Of a stretch of 64,000 nt of DNA, positions 9,899 to 18,275 are shown piece after piece. Position numbers and translations under genes: made by a program. The DNA is taken from positions 62,001-126,000 of the forward strand of contig JAIEPH010000044.1 of assembly GCA_019749805.1 (NCBI GenBank), written 5' to 3'. Each line of letters opens with the position of its first letter. Position 1 is the stretch's first letter. Below the pieces are notes generated by a model, which searched no databases, was not told where the DNA came from, and saw only the letters and a program-made list of their open reading frames with translations. The stretch comes from Mycobacteriaceae bacterium (GTDB taxonomy: Bacteria > Actinomycetota > Actinomycetes > Mycobacteriales > Mycobacteriaceae).

Positions 9899-9935
9899 AG
9901 GTGTGTCGAACACCTGATTCACTTCCTTAAATCAG
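9899..9935. promoter_or_regulatory. Two overlapping inverted repeats upstream of the PepSY/copper-chaperone/DyP cluster
   Basis: AGGTGT and ACACCT (9899-9904 and 9910-9915, 5-base spacer), and CTGATT and AATCAG (9914-9919 and 9930-9935, 10-base spacer), lie 24-60 bases upstream of the start at 9875. They are candidate operator sites. I recognise no known consensus (not a CsoR or IdeR box). Confidence 0.35.
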
Positions 9936-10049
9936 ATCAAGCAAGAAGGGGGAGATCGGTTGCGGCGCATCGATTCAGCGCTGACACAACAGATGACGGC
10001 AGCGACACCTCGCCTGAGGCTTCGCTGCTGTGGTGTGTGAGATCGACCG

Positions 10050-10595
10050 CTATCCGGCCGGCAGGGCGTGCCGTGGCGGCGCACGCATACCGAGGCCGGC
10101 GCAGAGCAGCACCGACTGTGCGACAACGTCACTGGTCACCAGCGGCAACGCCCGCACGGCCGGCCGCAGGGCGGCCCTCGCGAACAGTCGCAGCCAGCAC
10201 AGCACCGACTCACAGACGACGTAGAGGTATTCGACGGACGTGATCGCGACGCCGAGCAGCGCAGCGGCCGCGAGATGCGCGGCGGCCATTGCAGGCGTGA
10301 GTCCCACGGTGTCGCTGTGGTGATGCGATGCGGACGCCATCAACGTGAGGTGGCCGAGCGACTGCGCGACGGCGAGCGCGCCGATCACGCCGAGCAGCCT
10401 GCCGCGGCGGCCCTCGAGTGGCGCGGCGGCCAGGATGGCGCCGACGACAGCGCAGACCAGCATCGAAGCGATGAGTCGTCCGCCCTGTGGTAACACCCCG
10501 CCTGCGGCGGCGTGGGCACCGACCGTGACCACCGCCGAGCACGCACCCACGAGGGCGCCGCGCACCCAGCGCGCCCGTGACTTCGGCGTACTCAC
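10050..10595 (-). CDS. Putative five-helix membrane protein, function unknown
   Basis: 181 residues from GTG at 10595 (VSTPKSRARW). Strongly hydrophobic with about five predicted membrane segments (approx. residues 12-30, 38-57, 67-85, 100-125 and 150-168). A histidine cluster ASASHHHSDT sits in the loop after the third helix. The position next to the PepSY / PCu(A)C / DyP genes, on the same strand, and the His cluster fit a role in metal homeostasis, but no family is recognised. A longer frame to 10760 reads through the divergent SixA-like gene and was not used. A perfect 6-bp inverted repeat lies in the promoter region. Confidence 0.7.
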   Translation of the reverse strand: MSTPKSRARWVRGALVGACSAVVTVGAHAAAGGVLPQGGRLIASMLVCAVVGAILAAAPLEGRRGRLLGVIGALAVAQSLGHLTLMASASHHHSDTVGLTPAMAAAHLAAAALLGVAITSVEYLYVVCESVLCWLRLFARAALRPAVRALPLVTSDVVAQSVLLCAGLGMRAPPRHALPAG

Positions 10596-10617
10596 GTGGC
10601 GAACCTTACCGCCGCTG

Positions 10618-10636
10618 CTACTACAGCAGCTAGTAG
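10618..10636. promoter_or_regulatory. Inverted repeat CTACTA-N7-TAGTAG in a divergent promoter
   Basis: Perfect 6-bp arms (10618-10623 and 10631-10636) centred between the divergent starts at 10595 (-) and 10670 (+). The TACTAC-like half-sites recall BlaI/CopY-type operators, but spacing and core do not match exactly, so the regulator is unknown. Confidence 0.4.
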
Positions 10637-10669
10637 ACCCCGTCATGGCACCACCTCTACGGTGAGACG

Positions 10670-11188
10670 GTGAGCGACTCCTATCGCACGCTGTTGCTGC
10701 TTCGCCACGCCAAGTCGGACTACCCGGCGGGAGTGGCCGATCACGAACGTCCGCTGGCACCGCGCGGTATCCGGGAGGCCGCGCTGGCCGGTGACTGGCT
10801 GCGAGCGCACGCGCCCGGGGTGGACGCGGTGCTGTGCTCGACGGCCACCCGCACCCGGCAGACGCTGGAGCGGACCCGCATCGACGCGCCGACGGAGTTC
10901 GTCGACCGCCTCTACGATGCGTCGCCCGGCGTGGTGATCGACGAGATCAACGGGGTCGCCTCACGGTTCGACCACGAGGTGAACACGCTGCTGGTCATCG
11001 GGCACGAGCCGACGATGTCCGCGGTGTCACTCGGATTGGCCACGGTTGACGGCAGCAACAGCACTGCGGCCGAACGCATCTCCGAGAAGTTCCCGACGTC
11101 GTCGGTCGCGGTCTTGCGAACCGGCCAGCGCTGGGATCAGCTGGCGCTCAACGGTGCCACGCTGGTCACCTTCCACGTGCCTCGGTAG
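10670..11188 (+). CDS. SixA-like histidine phosphatase (Rv1276c-like)
   Basis: 172 residues from GTG at 10670. The N terminus LLLLRHAKSDYP carries the catalytic RH motif of the histidine phosphatase superfamily. The STATRTRQT segment and VIGHEPTMS supply the second conserved His. Family members of this length (SixA) dephosphorylate phosphohistidine or small phospho-metabolites. Its place between the SbcD-like gene side and the lipoprotein pair matches Rv1276c. The gene ends two bases before the stop of the convergent lprC-like gene. Confidence 0.88.
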   Translation: MSDSYRTLLLLRHAKSDYPAGVADHERPLAPRGIREAALAGDWLRAHAPGVDAVLCSTATRTRQTLERTRIDAPTEFVDRLYDASPGVVIDEINGVASRFDHEVNTLLVIGHEPTMSAVSLGLATVDGSNSTAAERISEKFPTSSVAVLRTGQRWDQLALNGATLVTFHVPR

Positions 11189-11189
11189 G

Positions 11190-11756
11190 TCAGGCGCGGG
11201 TGGCCAGCGTCAGTTCCATCAGCTTGAGCGCCATCGCACAGGCATCGCTGCCCGGGCTCTGCGGGTTGACCCACCAGCCGACCACGCCTGCCGCATCGCT
11301 GGCGACCCCGCAGGCGCCGTTCGGATCGTTCGGGCGCATCACGATGGATTCGATACCCGCCACCGACTTGCTCTCGACCTGGTACTCGAGTTGGTCGGCC
11401 ACCTCGCGCTCGTTGGCCAGACTGCCCTGCTCGAACCAGAATCGGGTGATGTCCACCAGTCCCGTCGGGTTCGCGGCCTGCCAGCGGCACACCGCGCCGA
11501 CGAAGGTGCTCTGGATGTCCAGGGGATCCGCGTTCACCGTCTCGGCGAGGATGTCCTCGGTCAGGACATCGCACTCCTTTAGCAGATTCGGGTACTGCCG
11601 TTGGGAGTCGTTGTTGCGGGGTGCGTCACCGGACCCCGACTTGGTCGCAGTTCCCTCCACGGTGCTGGTGCACCCGGCAAGCACCGCGACCGCGGTCAGC
11701 GCCACGGCAGCAGCGCGCGCGGCACCCCGGCGCTGATGGGCAAGTCCGATTCTCAT
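11190..11756 (-). CDS. lprC: Lipoprotein LprC, DUF3558 family
   Basis: 188 residues from ATG at 11756. Signal peptide residues ~12-29 end in VAVLAGC, a lipobox, so the mature protein begins at that Cys and is anchored on the outer face of the membrane. The rest matches the DUF3558 lipoprotein family and keeps four cysteines that could form disulfides (CDVLTED, VCRW, GACGV, DACAM). The start overlaps the stop of lprB by four bases (ATGA). Order and orientation match Rv1274-Rv1275. Function of the family is unknown. Confidence 0.85.
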   Translation of the reverse strand: MRIGLAHQRRGAARAAAVALTAVAVLAGCTSTVEGTATKSGSGDAPRNNDSQRQYPNLLKECDVLTEDILAETVNADPLDIQSTFVGAVCRWQAANPTGLVDITRFWFEQGSLANEREVADQLEYQVESKSVAGIESIVMRPNDPNGACGVASDAAGVVGWWVNPQSPGSDACAMALKLMELTLATRA

Positions 11757-12337
11757 TTGGAGTTCACAATCGACTGGCGGGTGAGTTCCTTGGCGACGTC
11801 GCACGGGTCCGGGAACGGCTGCTCGTTGTAGCTGACCGACCATTCGATGAAGTCGTCGTCGAACTGGATGCCGATCTCGCACAGGTTGGTTCCGAGCATC
11901 GGATCGTCACCGGTGGCGATGAAGCCGTTCTTTCCCTCGATGGTGATGTCCTCGACACTGGCTCGGGTCAGCTCCTCGGTCTTGCGTTCACGACCGATGG
12001 GGCTGCCGCGGAACCAGGTGAACGAGAAGTGCGGGCCCAGGATGCTGCCGCCGGCAAGCCACTGACACCCCACCGACGTCTTCGCAGTGTTCACCAGACC
12101 CGGGACCCGCGTCTGCGAGATCACCTCCTGATCGCTGATCCCGCCACATTCGGGGAAGAACGGGCCGTGGGTCGCGTTGTCCGAAGGTGCCTGACTCTGC
12201 GGCACCTCCCCCGGGTTCGTCGGCTCGGAATCCGAGCATGCGGCAAACATCGGGATCATCACCGCGGCCGCCACGGCCAGCGCTTTGGCGTTTCGGCTCG
12301 TCCGAGCCGCGCGCGTCGTGGGAGTCACGCCATGCAC
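11753..12337 (-). CDS. lprB: Lipoprotein LprB, DUF3558 family
   Basis: 194 residues from ATG at 12337 (GTG at 12328 is an alternative start). A basic N terminus is followed by a hydrophobic core and the lipobox FAAC (residues ~31-34). The mature domain FFPECGGISDQEV ... DPCDVAKELTRQ is a DUF3558 domain with paired cysteines, paralogous to the downstream LprC-like protein. The two genes are translationally coupled. It is divergent from an ABC exporter, and a strong palindrome lies in the shared promoter region. This is the same arrangement as Rv1274 facing Rv1273c. Confidence 0.85.
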   Translation of the reverse strand: MHGVTPTTRAARTSRNAKALAVAAAVMIPMFAACSDSEPTNPGEVPQSQAPSDNATHGPFFPECGGISDQEVISQTRVPGLVNTAKTSVGCQWLAGGSILGPHFSFTWFRGSPIGRERKTEELTRASVEDITIEGKNGFIATGDDPMLGTNLCEIGIQFDDDFIEWSVSYNEQPFPDPCDVAKELTRQSIVNSK

Positions 12338-12345
12338 TGTAGCGG

Positions 12346-12384
12346 CAGGTCAGAAGGTCAACCACCGACAGGCCGGTTGACCTG
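12346..12384. promoter_or_regulatory. Large palindrome with AGGTCA half-sites between lprB and the ABC exporter genes
   Basis: AGGTCAACC (12355-12363) and GGTTGACCT (12375-12383) form perfect 9-bp arms with an 11-base spacer. An extra AGGTCA lies 8 bases to the left (12347-12352). As a DNA operator it could control both divergent units. As RNA it could form a hairpin. Confidence 0.5.
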
Positions 12385-12451
12385 CCTATTTATCCAATTC
12401 TCAGGTGAGACTCTGGCCACGACGGATAGGCGGTATGCGACAGTAACTCCC

Positions 12452-14188
12452 ATGTTGTGGGCGCTGCTGCGACAGTACGCGCGGCCATATCGGTGGCTGC
12501 TTGCGTCCGTGGCGCTGCTCCAGCTGATCAGCACCCTGGCGTCGCTGTACCTGCCGACGGTGAACGCCTCGATCATCGACGACGGCGTCGCCAAGGGCGA
12601 TCTGCCGATCATCGTCGAGCTCGGTGGCGTGATGCTCGCGGTCACCGCACTGCAAGTGCTGTGCGCGATCGGCGCGGTGTACTTCGGGTCGCGGGCGGGC
12701 TCGGGGTTCGGTCGCGACCTACGTTCGTCGATCTTCCACCACGTCACCGGGTTCTCGGCCGAAGAGACCGCACGGTTTGGTGCGGCGTCACTGCTCACGA
12801 GGACCACGAACGACGTCCAGCAGATCCAACTGCTCGTGCAACTGACCTGCACCATGCTGATCACCGCTCCCATCATGTCGATCGGCGGAATCTTCATGGC
12901 CGTACATCAGGACGCGGGCCTGTCCTGGCTGCTTCTGGTCAGCGTGCCGATCCTGGCCGCCGCCAACTACTGGGTGGTGTCGCACCTGCTGCCGATCTTC
13001 CGGCGCATGCAACGACTCATCGACGGCATCAACCGGGTCATGCGTGAACAGCTTTCCGGAATCCGGGTGATTCGCGCGTTCACCCGGGAACCGTTCGAGC
13101 GCAAGCGATTTGCGGAAGCGAACGAGGCCGTCGCCGAAGCGGCACTGGAGGCGGGCCGCTGGCAGGCATTGATGCTGCCCTCGACGACGCTCGTCATCAA
13201 CATCTCCAGCGTCGCGCTGATCTGGTTCGGCGGTCTGCGCATCGACGCCGGCCAGATGCAGGTCGGTTCGCTGATCGCGTTCCTGGCCTATTTCATGCAG
13301 ATCCTGATGGCGGTACTGCTCGCGACATTCATGCTGGTCCTCATCCCCCGCGCGTCGGTGTGCGCCGAACGCATCGGGGAGGTGTTGTCGACCGAACCCC
13401 AGATCACCAGCCCGCAGGACCCTGTGCGGCCCGCGGCCATCGAGGGCGAGATCCGTTTGGATGGAGCCTCTTTCAGCTACCCCGGCGCCGAGCGCCCGGT
13501 ACTGCAGGATATTTCGTTCACCGCGCGGCCGGGGACGACGACGGCGATCGTCGGATCGACCGGTTCCGGCAAGTCAACGTTGATTTCGTTGATCTGCCGC
13601 CTGTATGACGTGACAGCCGGCTCGGTGCGCGTGGACGGCATCGACGTGCGCGAGTTCGATCTCGAACAGTTGTGGGCGGCCATCGGTGTGGTGCCGCAGC
13701 GGGGCTATCTGTTCTCCGGAACCGTCGCAGACAACCTGCAGGTCGGCGCCGCCCCAGGAACTGTGGCGACCGAGGACGACATGTGGCACGCGCTCGAGGT
13801 GGCAGCTGCCGACGACTTCGTACGCGCCCACCCGGACGAGCTGGACATGCGCGTCGCTCAGGGGGGCATCAACTTCTCCGGCGGACAGCGTCAGCGGCTG
13901 GCGATCGCGCGCGCGGTGATCCGCCGTCCCGCGGTCTACCTGTTTGACGACGCGTTCTCCGCGCTCGATGTCCGGACCGACGCACAGGTGCGGGCCGCAC
14001 TTCGGGAGGAGTCGGCCGGTTCCACGGTGGTGATTGTTTCCCAGCGTATTTCGACGATCGCCGAGGCCGATCAGATCATCGTCATCGACAACGGGCGGAT
14101 CCTCGGTGTGGGTAGCCACGACACTCTGCTGACAGAGTGCCCGGAGTACGCGGAGTTCGCCGACTCACAGGTGGTGGGTGCGCCTTGA
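12452..14188 (+). CDS. ABC exporter half-transporter with degenerate ATPase site (Rv1273c-like)
   Basis: 578 residues from ATG at 12452: an N-terminal six-helix type-1 exporter domain (~1-320) then an ATPase domain with Walker A GSTGSGKS, signature NFSGGQRQRL and Walker B YLFDDAFSALD. The residue after Walker B is Asp instead of the catalytic Glu, and the H-loop reads VSQR with Gln instead of His. It therefore cannot form a normal catalytic site alone, and is the regulatory half of a heterodimer with the next gene. The upstream frame to 11621 overlaps lprB/lprC antisense and was rejected. Substrate unknown. Confidence 0.92.
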   Translation: MLWALLRQYARPYRWLLASVALLQLISTLASLYLPTVNASIIDDGVAKGDLPIIVELGGVMLAVTALQVLCAIGAVYFGSRAGSGFGRDLRSSIFHHVTGFSAEETARFGAASLLTRTTNDVQQIQLLVQLTCTMLITAPIMSIGGIFMAVHQDAGLSWLLLVSVPILAAANYWVVSHLLPIFRRMQRLIDGINRVMREQLSGIRVIRAFTREPFERKRFAEANEAVAEAALEAGRWQALMLPSTTLVINISSVALIWFGGLRIDAGQMQVGSLIAFLAYFMQILMAVLLATFMLVLIPRASVCAERIGEVLSTEPQITSPQDPVRPAAIEGEIRLDGASFSYPGAERPVLQDISFTARPGTTTAIVGSTGSGKSTLISLICRLYDVTAGSVRVDGIDVREFDLEQLWAAIGVVPQRGYLFSGTVADNLQVGAAPGTVATEDDMWHALEVAAADDFVRAHPDELDMRVAQGGINFSGGQRQRLAIARAVIRRPAVYLFDDAFSALDVRTDAQVRAALREESAGSTVVIVSQRISTIAEADQIIVIDNGRILGVGSHDTLLTECPEYAEFADSQVVGAP

Positions 14189-14190
14189 CG

Positions 14191-16083
14191 ATGGCACGCA
14201 CCATCCGCGGCGTCGGTCAGGCGCCGACCGAGCGGTCGCGGGACTTCAAGGGTTCAGCGATCAGATTGGTCAAGCAGCTGACGCCGCAGCGGGCGTTGGC
14301 CATCACGGTCGTCCTGCTCGGCGTCGGTGGCATCGCGATCGGTGTCGTCGGACCGCGCATTCTCGGACACGCCACCGACCTGTTGTTCAACGGCGTGATC
14401 GGCCGTCAGCTGCCCGCCGGCCTGACCAAAGAGCAGGCAATCGAGGCGGCGCGCGCGCGTGGTGACAACACTTTCGCCGATCTGCTGTCCGGAATGAACG
14501 TCGTGCCGGGCCAGGGCGTGGACTTCGCGGCCGTCGGCCGCACGCTGCTGTTGGCGCTGTGCCTGTACCTGGTCGCCGCGCTGTTGGTCTGGGTGCAGGC
14601 ACGCATTCTGAACGTCGTCGTGCAGCGCACGATGGTCACCCTGCGATCCGACGTCGAGGACAAACTGCACCGAATGCCGCTGTCGTACTTCGACTCCCGT
14701 CAGCGCGGCGAGGTCCTCAGCCGCGTCACCAACGATGTCGACAACATCCAGACGTCGCTTTCGATGACGATCAACTCGCTGTTCACATCGGTGTTGACCG
14801 TCATCGCGGTGTTGGTGATGATGCTGACGATCTCGCCGCTGCTGACGCTGCTCACCGTGGTCACCGTGCCGCTGTCCCTGTGGGCGACCCGGGTGATCGC
14901 ACGACGGTCTCAGCGGTTGTTCGTCGCACAGTGGGCCAACACCGGGCGGCTCAACGCGCACATCGAGGAGACGTACAGCGGGTTCACCATCGTCAAGACG
15001 TTCGGTCATCGCGCCCAGGCACAGCAACAGTTCGGCGAGTTCAACGACGACGTGTATCAGACCAGCTCTGAGGCGCAGTTCTTTTCGGGCCTGGTGTCGC
15101 CGGTGACGGTGTTCATCGGCAATATCAGCTACGTCGCGGTGGCCGTGGTCGGCGGAATACAAGTCGCGACGGGTCAGATCACCCTCGGCAGTATCCAGGC
15201 GTTCATCCAGTATGTCCGCCAGTTCAACCAGCCGCTGACCCAGGTCGCCGGCATGTACAACACCTTGCAGTCCGGCGTGGCCAGCGCGGAGCGGGTATTC
15301 GAGCTACTCGATACCGAGGAGGAATCACCTGAGCGTGCGGCGATGCCGCCGTCGCCGGCGGGGCGCCCCGGCCGGGTCGAGTTCAGGAACGTCGACTTCA
15401 GCTACCGCGAAGACACACCGGTCATCGAGGACCTGTCACTGACCGCCGAACCGGGAAGCACAGTGGCGATCGTCGGGCCCACGGGCGCGGGCAAGACCAC
15501 GCTGGTGAACCTGCTGATGCGGTTTTACGACGTCGATTCCGGCCAGATCCTGCTCGACGGCGTGGACATCGCCACCGTCAGCCGCCAGTCACTGCGATCC
15601 CGCATCGGGATGGTGCTGCAGGACACCTGGCTGTTCAGCGGAACCATCTACGACAACATCGCCTACGGCAGACCCGATGCAGAAGAGGACGAGGTGATCG
15701 CGGCCGCGAAGGCCGCCTACGTCGACCGGTTCGTGCACCATCTGCCGGACGGCTATCAGACTTGGGTCAGAGGCGACGGCGGAAACATCAGCGCGGGCGA
15801 GAAACAGCTCATCACGATCGCGCGCGCCACGCTGTCCCGCCCGCAGCTGCTCGTCCTCGACGAGGCGACGAGTTCGGTCGACACCAGGACCGAGTTGCTG
15901 ATCCAGCAGGCAATGGCCGAATTACGCCGCGACCGGACGAGTTTCATCATCGCGCACCGGCTTTCGACGATCCGCGACGCCGACGTCATCGTTGTCCTCG
16001 AAGCCGGTCACATCGTCGAACAAGGCAACCACGCGCAGCTCATGGCTAAGCGTGGCGCTTATTGGTCTATGACGCAGGTGTAG
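14191..16083 (+). CDS. ABC exporter half-transporter with catalytic ATPase (Rv1272c-like)
   Basis: 630 residues from ATG at 14191; TTG at 14185, overlapping the previous stop, is an alternative. Type-1 exporter fold with an extended loop after helix 1 (residues ~60-100). ATPase motifs: Walker A GPTGAGKTT, Walker B LLVLDEATSSVD with catalytic Glu, and H-loop IAHR. The signature is altered to NISAGEKQ. Together with the preceding half this gives one canonical site (its own Walker B and the partner's SGGQ) and one degenerate site, the hallmark of asymmetric heterodimeric exporters. The two genes are adjacent and probably one transcript. Confidence 0.92.
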   Translation: MARTIRGVGQAPTERSRDFKGSAIRLVKQLTPQRALAITVVLLGVGGIAIGVVGPRILGHATDLLFNGVIGRQLPAGLTKEQAIEAARARGDNTFADLLSGMNVVPGQGVDFAAVGRTLLLALCLYLVAALLVWVQARILNVVVQRTMVTLRSDVEDKLHRMPLSYFDSRQRGEVLSRVTNDVDNIQTSLSMTINSLFTSVLTVIAVLVMMLTISPLLTLLTVVTVPLSLWATRVIARRSQRLFVAQWANTGRLNAHIEETYSGFTIVKTFGHRAQAQQQFGEFNDDVYQTSSEAQFFSGLVSPVTVFIGNISYVAVAVVGGIQVATGQITLGSIQAFIQYVRQFNQPLTQVAGMYNTLQSGVASAERVFELLDTEEESPERAAMPPSPAGRPGRVEFRNVDFSYREDTPVIEDLSLTAEPGSTVAIVGPTGAGKTTLVNLLMRFYDVDSGQILLDGVDIATVSRQSLRSRIGMVLQDTWLFSGTIYDNIAYGRPDAEEDEVIAAAKAAYVDRFVHHLPDGYQTWVRGDGGNISAGEKQLITIARATLSRPQLLVLDEATSSVDTRTELLIQQAMAELRRDRTSFIIAHRLSTIRDADVIVVLEAGHIVEQGNHAQLMAKRGAYWSMTQV

Positions 16084-16103
16084 TCGTCGTAGTCTCGAAA
16101 TCG

Positions 16104-18275
16104 ATGACCAGGACCGCGTACACCTTCTGCAGATACTGTTCGGCAGCCTGCGGTCTCGAGGTCACCGTCGAGAACAACAGGGTGATCAAGATTTCACCGG
16201 ACAAGGAGAACCCGCACAGTTGGCATGACTTCTGCGCCAAGGGCAGAACGGCCAATCAGCTCGTCGAGCACCCGCGCAGGATCGTCGCGCCGATGCGTCG
16301 GGTCGGGGACTCCCCCGGCGAGTATGTCGAAGCCAGCTGGGACGAGGCGATCGCCGACATCGCCGCGCGGATGACGGCGCTGATCGACGCCGACGGCCCC
16401 GATTCGATCGGCCTCTATTACGGGAACCCGACTGGCTACTCGTCGTCGAACGTGCTGTTCATGATCGCGTGGTTGGATGCCGTCGGCACCCAGAACAGGT
16501 ACGCCGTCGGTTCGGTGGACCAGAACGCGATGCACGTCGTCGCCGACGCGATGTACGGATCGATTCTGATGGCGCCGGTATCCGACGTCGACAATTGCGA
16601 CTACTTCCTGCTGGTCGGCGCCAACCCGGCGGTCAGCGCGTGGAACTGGCTGGAAACCGTGCCCGGCGGCTGGAAGCGCGCACTGGAGCGACAGCGCCAA
16701 GGTGCACAGATCGTCGTCGTCGATCCCCTGCGGACCGAGACCGCGGACAAGGCGGATCTGCATCTGGCCGTGCGACCCGGACAGGACTGGGCACTGCTGC
16801 TGGCCATGGTCAAGGTCATCCTCGACGAGCGGCTCGAACACGCGGGCGACTGCCGCGATCTCGCCACCGGGGTGGATGAGCTTCGCGCGCTCGTCACCGA
16901 CGCAAACCTCGACGATCTGGCCGCGCGGTGCGACATCCCGCGCGCCGTCATCGAGCAGGTGGCAAGGAATTTCGCGACCGCGAAGCGCGCGATGGTCGTC
17001 ACCCGCACCGGTGTGTCACTACACGTCACCGGCACCATCGCCGAGTGGCTGGGCCACGTGCTCAACGTCATCACGGGTCGGATGGACCGGCCGGGCGGGC
17101 GCCGGTTCGAACCCGGCTACGTCGATGCGCTGAAGCTGTCCGGTATGGCGAAACCGCCGGCACACAAGAGTCGGCTCAGGGGCACCGATCTGGTCGCGGG
17201 TGCCCACGCACTGGCGGAACTGTCCGATGAGATCACCACACCCGGGCCCGGACAGATTCGCGCGATGGTGATCAACTGCGGCAATCCCGTGGTGTCCGGA
17301 CCGCACGGCGCCAAGTTGGACGCCGCGCTCGCGCAGCTGGATCTCTTGGTCGCGATTGACTTGGTACAGCGCGAAAGTCACCGTCACGCGCACTGGTTGC
17401 TGCCTGCCGCGCACTGGCTGGAACGCGACGATCTGCTGGCCTTGACCAGCAACCTGCACGACGAGCCGTACGTGCAGTACGGGCGGGCGGTCGTCGATCC
17501 ACCGCCGGGGGCCCGTGAGGAGTGGCGCATCTTCGTCGATCTCGCGATCGCGATGCGCAAGCCGCTCTTCGGCGCCAAAGGGATGACCAGTTTCGTGCGG
17601 GCCACCCGCGCTCTTGCCAGGCTGACCCGCAGGCCCGGCCTCGAGTTCACGCCGGGGTGGTTAAATCGCCTGCTCGTCGCCACCAGCCGAAAGGTCAACG
17701 GGCGCAGGGTGAGTTGGCGTGATCTGATGGCGAATCCGCACGGAATGGTGCTGGGTCCGCGCGAGTTCGGTCATTTTCGCAGCGCATTGCGCACCGAGGA
17801 CAAGATGGTGCACGCCGCACCGCCGGAGTTCGTGGCCCGCGCGCGTGAACTGCTCGCCGAACCCGCGCCCCGTGCCCCAGCGGGGTACCCGTTCCAGTTG
17901 TCGAACCGTCGCAACCGGCACTCGATGAACTCCTGGCTCAACGAGCTTCCCGGCCTACACCCCTCGGGTAAAGGCAATGACGTGGTGATCAACCCCGAGG
18001 ACGCGGTGATGCTGGGAATCGCCGACGGAGACGCTGTGCGGGTCTTCTCCCCCGTCGGACAGATCGAGTTGACCGCTTCCGTCAGCGATCGTCCCCGTCG
18101 CGGGGTGCTGATAGTCGACCACGGTTGGGGCTCAAGGATCTTCGACCCGCGCGGCGGCGCCGATCCGGTTTCCTACGGCGCCAACCGCAATCTACTGATC
18201 GACGACGTGTCCGTCGACCCGCTGTCGGGGACCTCGGCTTTGAGCTCGGGGTACGTGGGTGTCGAGCGCGTTTAG
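16104..18275 (+). CDS. Molybdopterin oxidoreductase of the DMSO-reductase superfamily
   Basis: 723 residues from ATG at 16104. The N terminus has CRYCSAACGLEV and, ~25 residues later, DFCAKGR, the four-cysteine [4Fe-4S] ligand set of formate-dehydrogenase/nitrate-reductase-like enzymes. The central MGD-binding domains (VGANPAVS, VVDPLRTETAD, VITGRMDRPGG) and the C-terminal dinucleotide domain (~620-720) are intact. The position that carries Cys/Sec in formate dehydrogenases reads VGSVDQNAMHV, so the molybdenum ligand is probably not sulfur or selenium. No small subunit or membrane anchor gene is adjacent and there is no signal peptide. Substrate unknown. Confidence 0.88.
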   Translation: MTRTAYTFCRYCSAACGLEVTVENNRVIKISPDKENPHSWHDFCAKGRTANQLVEHPRRIVAPMRRVGDSPGEYVEASWDEAIADIAARMTALIDADGPDSIGLYYGNPTGYSSSNVLFMIAWLDAVGTQNRYAVGSVDQNAMHVVADAMYGSILMAPVSDVDNCDYFLLVGANPAVSAWNWLETVPGGWKRALERQRQGAQIVVVDPLRTETADKADLHLAVRPGQDWALLLAMVKVILDERLEHAGDCRDLATGVDELRALVTDANLDDLAARCDIPRAVIEQVARNFATAKRAMVVTRTGVSLHVTGTIAEWLGHVLNVITGRMDRPGGRRFEPGYVDALKLSGMAKPPAHKSRLRGTDLVAGAHALAELSDEITTPGPGQIRAMVINCGNPVVSGPHGAKLDAALAQLDLLVAIDLVQRESHRHAHWLLPAAHWLERDDLLALTSNLHDEPYVQYGRAVVDPPPGAREEWRIFVDLAIAMRKPLFGAKGMTSFVRATRALARLTRRPGLEFTPGWLNRLLVATSRKVNGRRVSWRDLMANPHGMVLGPREFGHFRSALRTEDKMVHAAPPEFVARARELLAEPAPRAPAGYPFQLSNRRNRHSMNSWLNELPGLHPSGKGNDVVINPEDAVMLGIADGDAVRVFSPVGQIELTASVSDRPRRGVLIVDHGWGSRIFDPRGGADPVSYGANRNLLIDDVSVDPLSGTSALSSGYVGVERV

